Shown here piece by piece: positions 5,571 through 6,277 of a stretch of DNA of 6,277 nucleotides (position 1 is its first letter; each line of letters opens with the position of its first letter). The DNA is taken from positions 1 through 6,277 of the forward strand of contig JAPUIP010000684.1 in the NCBI GenBank assembly GCA_027296925.1, in the 5' to 3' direction. Below the pieces are notes generated by a model. It did no database searches and was not told the origin of the DNA. It was given only the letters and a program-made list of their open reading frames with translations. The stretch comes from Candidatus Poribacteria bacterium. GTDB taxonomy: Bacteria; Poribacteria; WGA-4E; PCPOR2b. A program made the translations under genes and the position numbers.

Positions 5571-5670
5571 AAAGCCCCTCCTTATGGAGGCTAAGTCAGT
5601 GATCAATTTCCACCCGGATACGCACCACGACTCGATACACTAAAGCCGCCCCCTTCGTGGGGAATTTGGC
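5571..5670. repeat. Two related AAAGCC-led stem-loops
   Basis: AAAGCC occurs at 5571-5576 and again at 5642-5647. Each is followed at once by a C-rich/G-rich hairpin with a CCTT-containing loop side (CCTCC-TTAT-GGAGG and CCCC-TTCGT-GGGG). The second also has outer GCC/GGC arms (5645-5647 and 5668-5670). The resemblance suggests two diverged copies of a small dispersed palindromic repeat, about 71 bases apart. Chance similarity is possible. Confidence 0.3.
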
Positions 5671-5735
5671 AGGATGACACGGCGGCCTCCTGATGTCAAC
5701 CCGATCTGTCCCTGAACGTCTAATCAATATTGGAA

Positions 5736-5744
5736 TGCTACAAT
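5736..5744 (+). promoter_or_regulatory. Extended -10 promoter for the lipoprotein gene
   Basis: TGCTACAAT is an extended -10 element (TGn followed by TACAAT, five of six consensus bases). No good -35 is found 16 to 18 bases upstream, which is common for extended -10 promoters. A start near 5751 gives a leader of about 35 bases before ATG 5786. Confidence 0.4.
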
Positions 5745-5785
5745 CCAGTTAATGACCCCCACCCGAAACCGCATTGGAGTCCGAA

Positions 5786-6277
5786 ATGGATACGAAATTT
5801 CCCCTCTTATTCGCCGCACTGCTTCTGGGCTGTTGGACCGCAACAGGATATGGAAACGAACAGGACCACCGTCAAAACGCTCGTGAAGCCTACGATCAGG
5901 GAAACTATAACGACGCCTACGAGGGATATCGAAAGCTTGCGCTCGATCCGCAAACCGAGCCCACAAAAATCGGCGAAGACCTAAAGAGGGCAACCGACTG
6001 TCTGAAACAGTTAGGGCGCCTTGACGAACTGGATTCGCTCTGGGAACAAGCCGTCCAGACCCACGAAAATAATTGGCGGCTGCTTTTCGCCGTTGCGCAG
6101 AGCTATTCCCAGGCTGAGCACTACGGCGTTATTGTGGCTGGCGAATTCCATCGCGGACATCACCGAGGCGGCGGACGATATGTATACGTCTTTGAACGCG
6201 ATCGCATTCGCGCGCTCCAACTCATGACACAAGCAATGGAGAACACTGAAGATGAGGAGGAGGTTCGCGACCTCTCG
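5786..6277 (+). CDS. Lipoprotein, probable bacterial alpha-2-macroglobulin-type N-terminus, 3' end outside window
   Basis: The frame is open for 164 codons up to the last base, so the gene is cut by the window edge. GGAG (5776-5779) lies six bases before ATG. Residues 1-16 form a lipoprotein signal (hydrophobic run ending LLLGC, C16), so the mature protein should be lipid-anchored in the envelope. Residues 28-105 are helical and TPR-like (AREAYDQGNYNDAYEGYRKLA, then further helix pairs). Next comes HYGVIVAGEFHRGHHRGGG (112-130) and ERDRIRALQLMTQA (137-150). I recall this YG-x-I-A-G-x-F-x-R-G, HRGGG, RDR-x-RALQL pattern from the N-terminal region of very large alpha-2-macroglobulin family lipoproteins, which act as protease traps in the periplasm or envelope. 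That call rests on memory, and the thioester and MG domains would lie outside. A TPR lipoprotein of other function is the alternative. Confidence 0.75.
   Translation, partial: MDTKFPLLFAALLLGCWTATGYGNEQDHRQNAREAYDQGNYNDAYEGYRKLALDPQTEPTKIGEDLKRATDCLKQLGRLDELDSLWEQAVQTHENNWRLLFAVAQSYSQAEHYGVIVAGEFHRGHHRGGGRYVYVFERDRIRALQLMTQAMENTEDEEEVRDLS

Larger units (their letters stand above)
5499..5785. other. Non-coding stretch with three short hairpins
   Basis: There is no open frame of credible length in these 287 bases between the MFS stop and the lipoprotein gene. It contains ACGGA-ATC-TCCGT (5531-5543), CCTCC-TTAT-GGAGG (5577-5590) and CCCC-TTCGT-GGGG (5650-5662). None is followed by a T-run, so none is a convincing intrinsic terminator. 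The first, 32 bases after the MFS stop, could still end or protect that transcript. Confidence 0.5.

Noticed and set aside
5724..6232. Several small open frames on both strands near the right edge
   Set aside because: They overlap the lipoprotein frame, which is open for all 164 codons, has a good ribosome site and a lipobox.

Overview
The window holds eight protein-coding genes, two of them cut by the window edges. GC content is moderate, and most genes have clear Shine-Dalgarno sites and recognisable sigma70-type promoters. The gene set is a bacterial microcompartment shell protein, a secreted hexaheme cytochrome c, a TumE-like toxin-antitoxin pair, a BtpA-family TIM barrel, an atypical argininosuccinate synthase, an MFS drug-type exporter and the start of a large lipoprotein. 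It points to a diderm (Gram-negative type) environmental bacterium. A candidate phylum such as Poribacteria, or a Planctomycetota/Verrucomicrobiota-type lineage, would fit, because those groups carry microcompartments and lipoprotein macroglobulins. This is a low-confidence inference from gene content.

Region 1-321: the 5' end of a BMC-H shell gene runs left off the window on the minus strand. Between it and the cytochrome gene lies a divergent promoter region of about 190 bases. It has a strong extended -10 promoter facing the shell gene and a perfect TTGACA -35 facing the cytochrome.

Region 322-2897 (plus strand): hexaheme cytochrome c, antitoxin candidate, TumE-like toxin and BtpA-family protein lie in one tightly packed run. 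The gaps are 5 bases, a 37-base overlap and 16 bases, so they may be co-transcribed. The pairing of antitoxin and toxin is typical; finding the pair between a cytochrome and a BtpA gene is not.

Region 2894-4129 (minus strand): argG, convergent with btpA. The two stop codons overlap by four bases with no room for a terminator. The ArgG keeps the fold's landmark motifs but departs from both classical signature patterns.

Region 4130-5785: a divergent control region with a consensus promoter (TTGACA-N18-TATAAT) for the MFS gene, whose -35 sits inside an inverted repeat. The MFS transporter follows. After it comes a 287-base non-coding stretch with three small hairpins, two of which look related, and then a promoter for the last gene.

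Region 5786-6277: the N-terminal 164 codons of a lipoprotein, probably of the bacterial alpha-2-macroglobulin type, running off the right edge.

No rRNA, tRNA, CRISPR array, transposase or integrase was seen. The most promising leads are the microcompartment gene divergent from a multiheme cytochrome, the cytochrome-coupled toxin-antitoxin pair, and the non-canonical ArgG.
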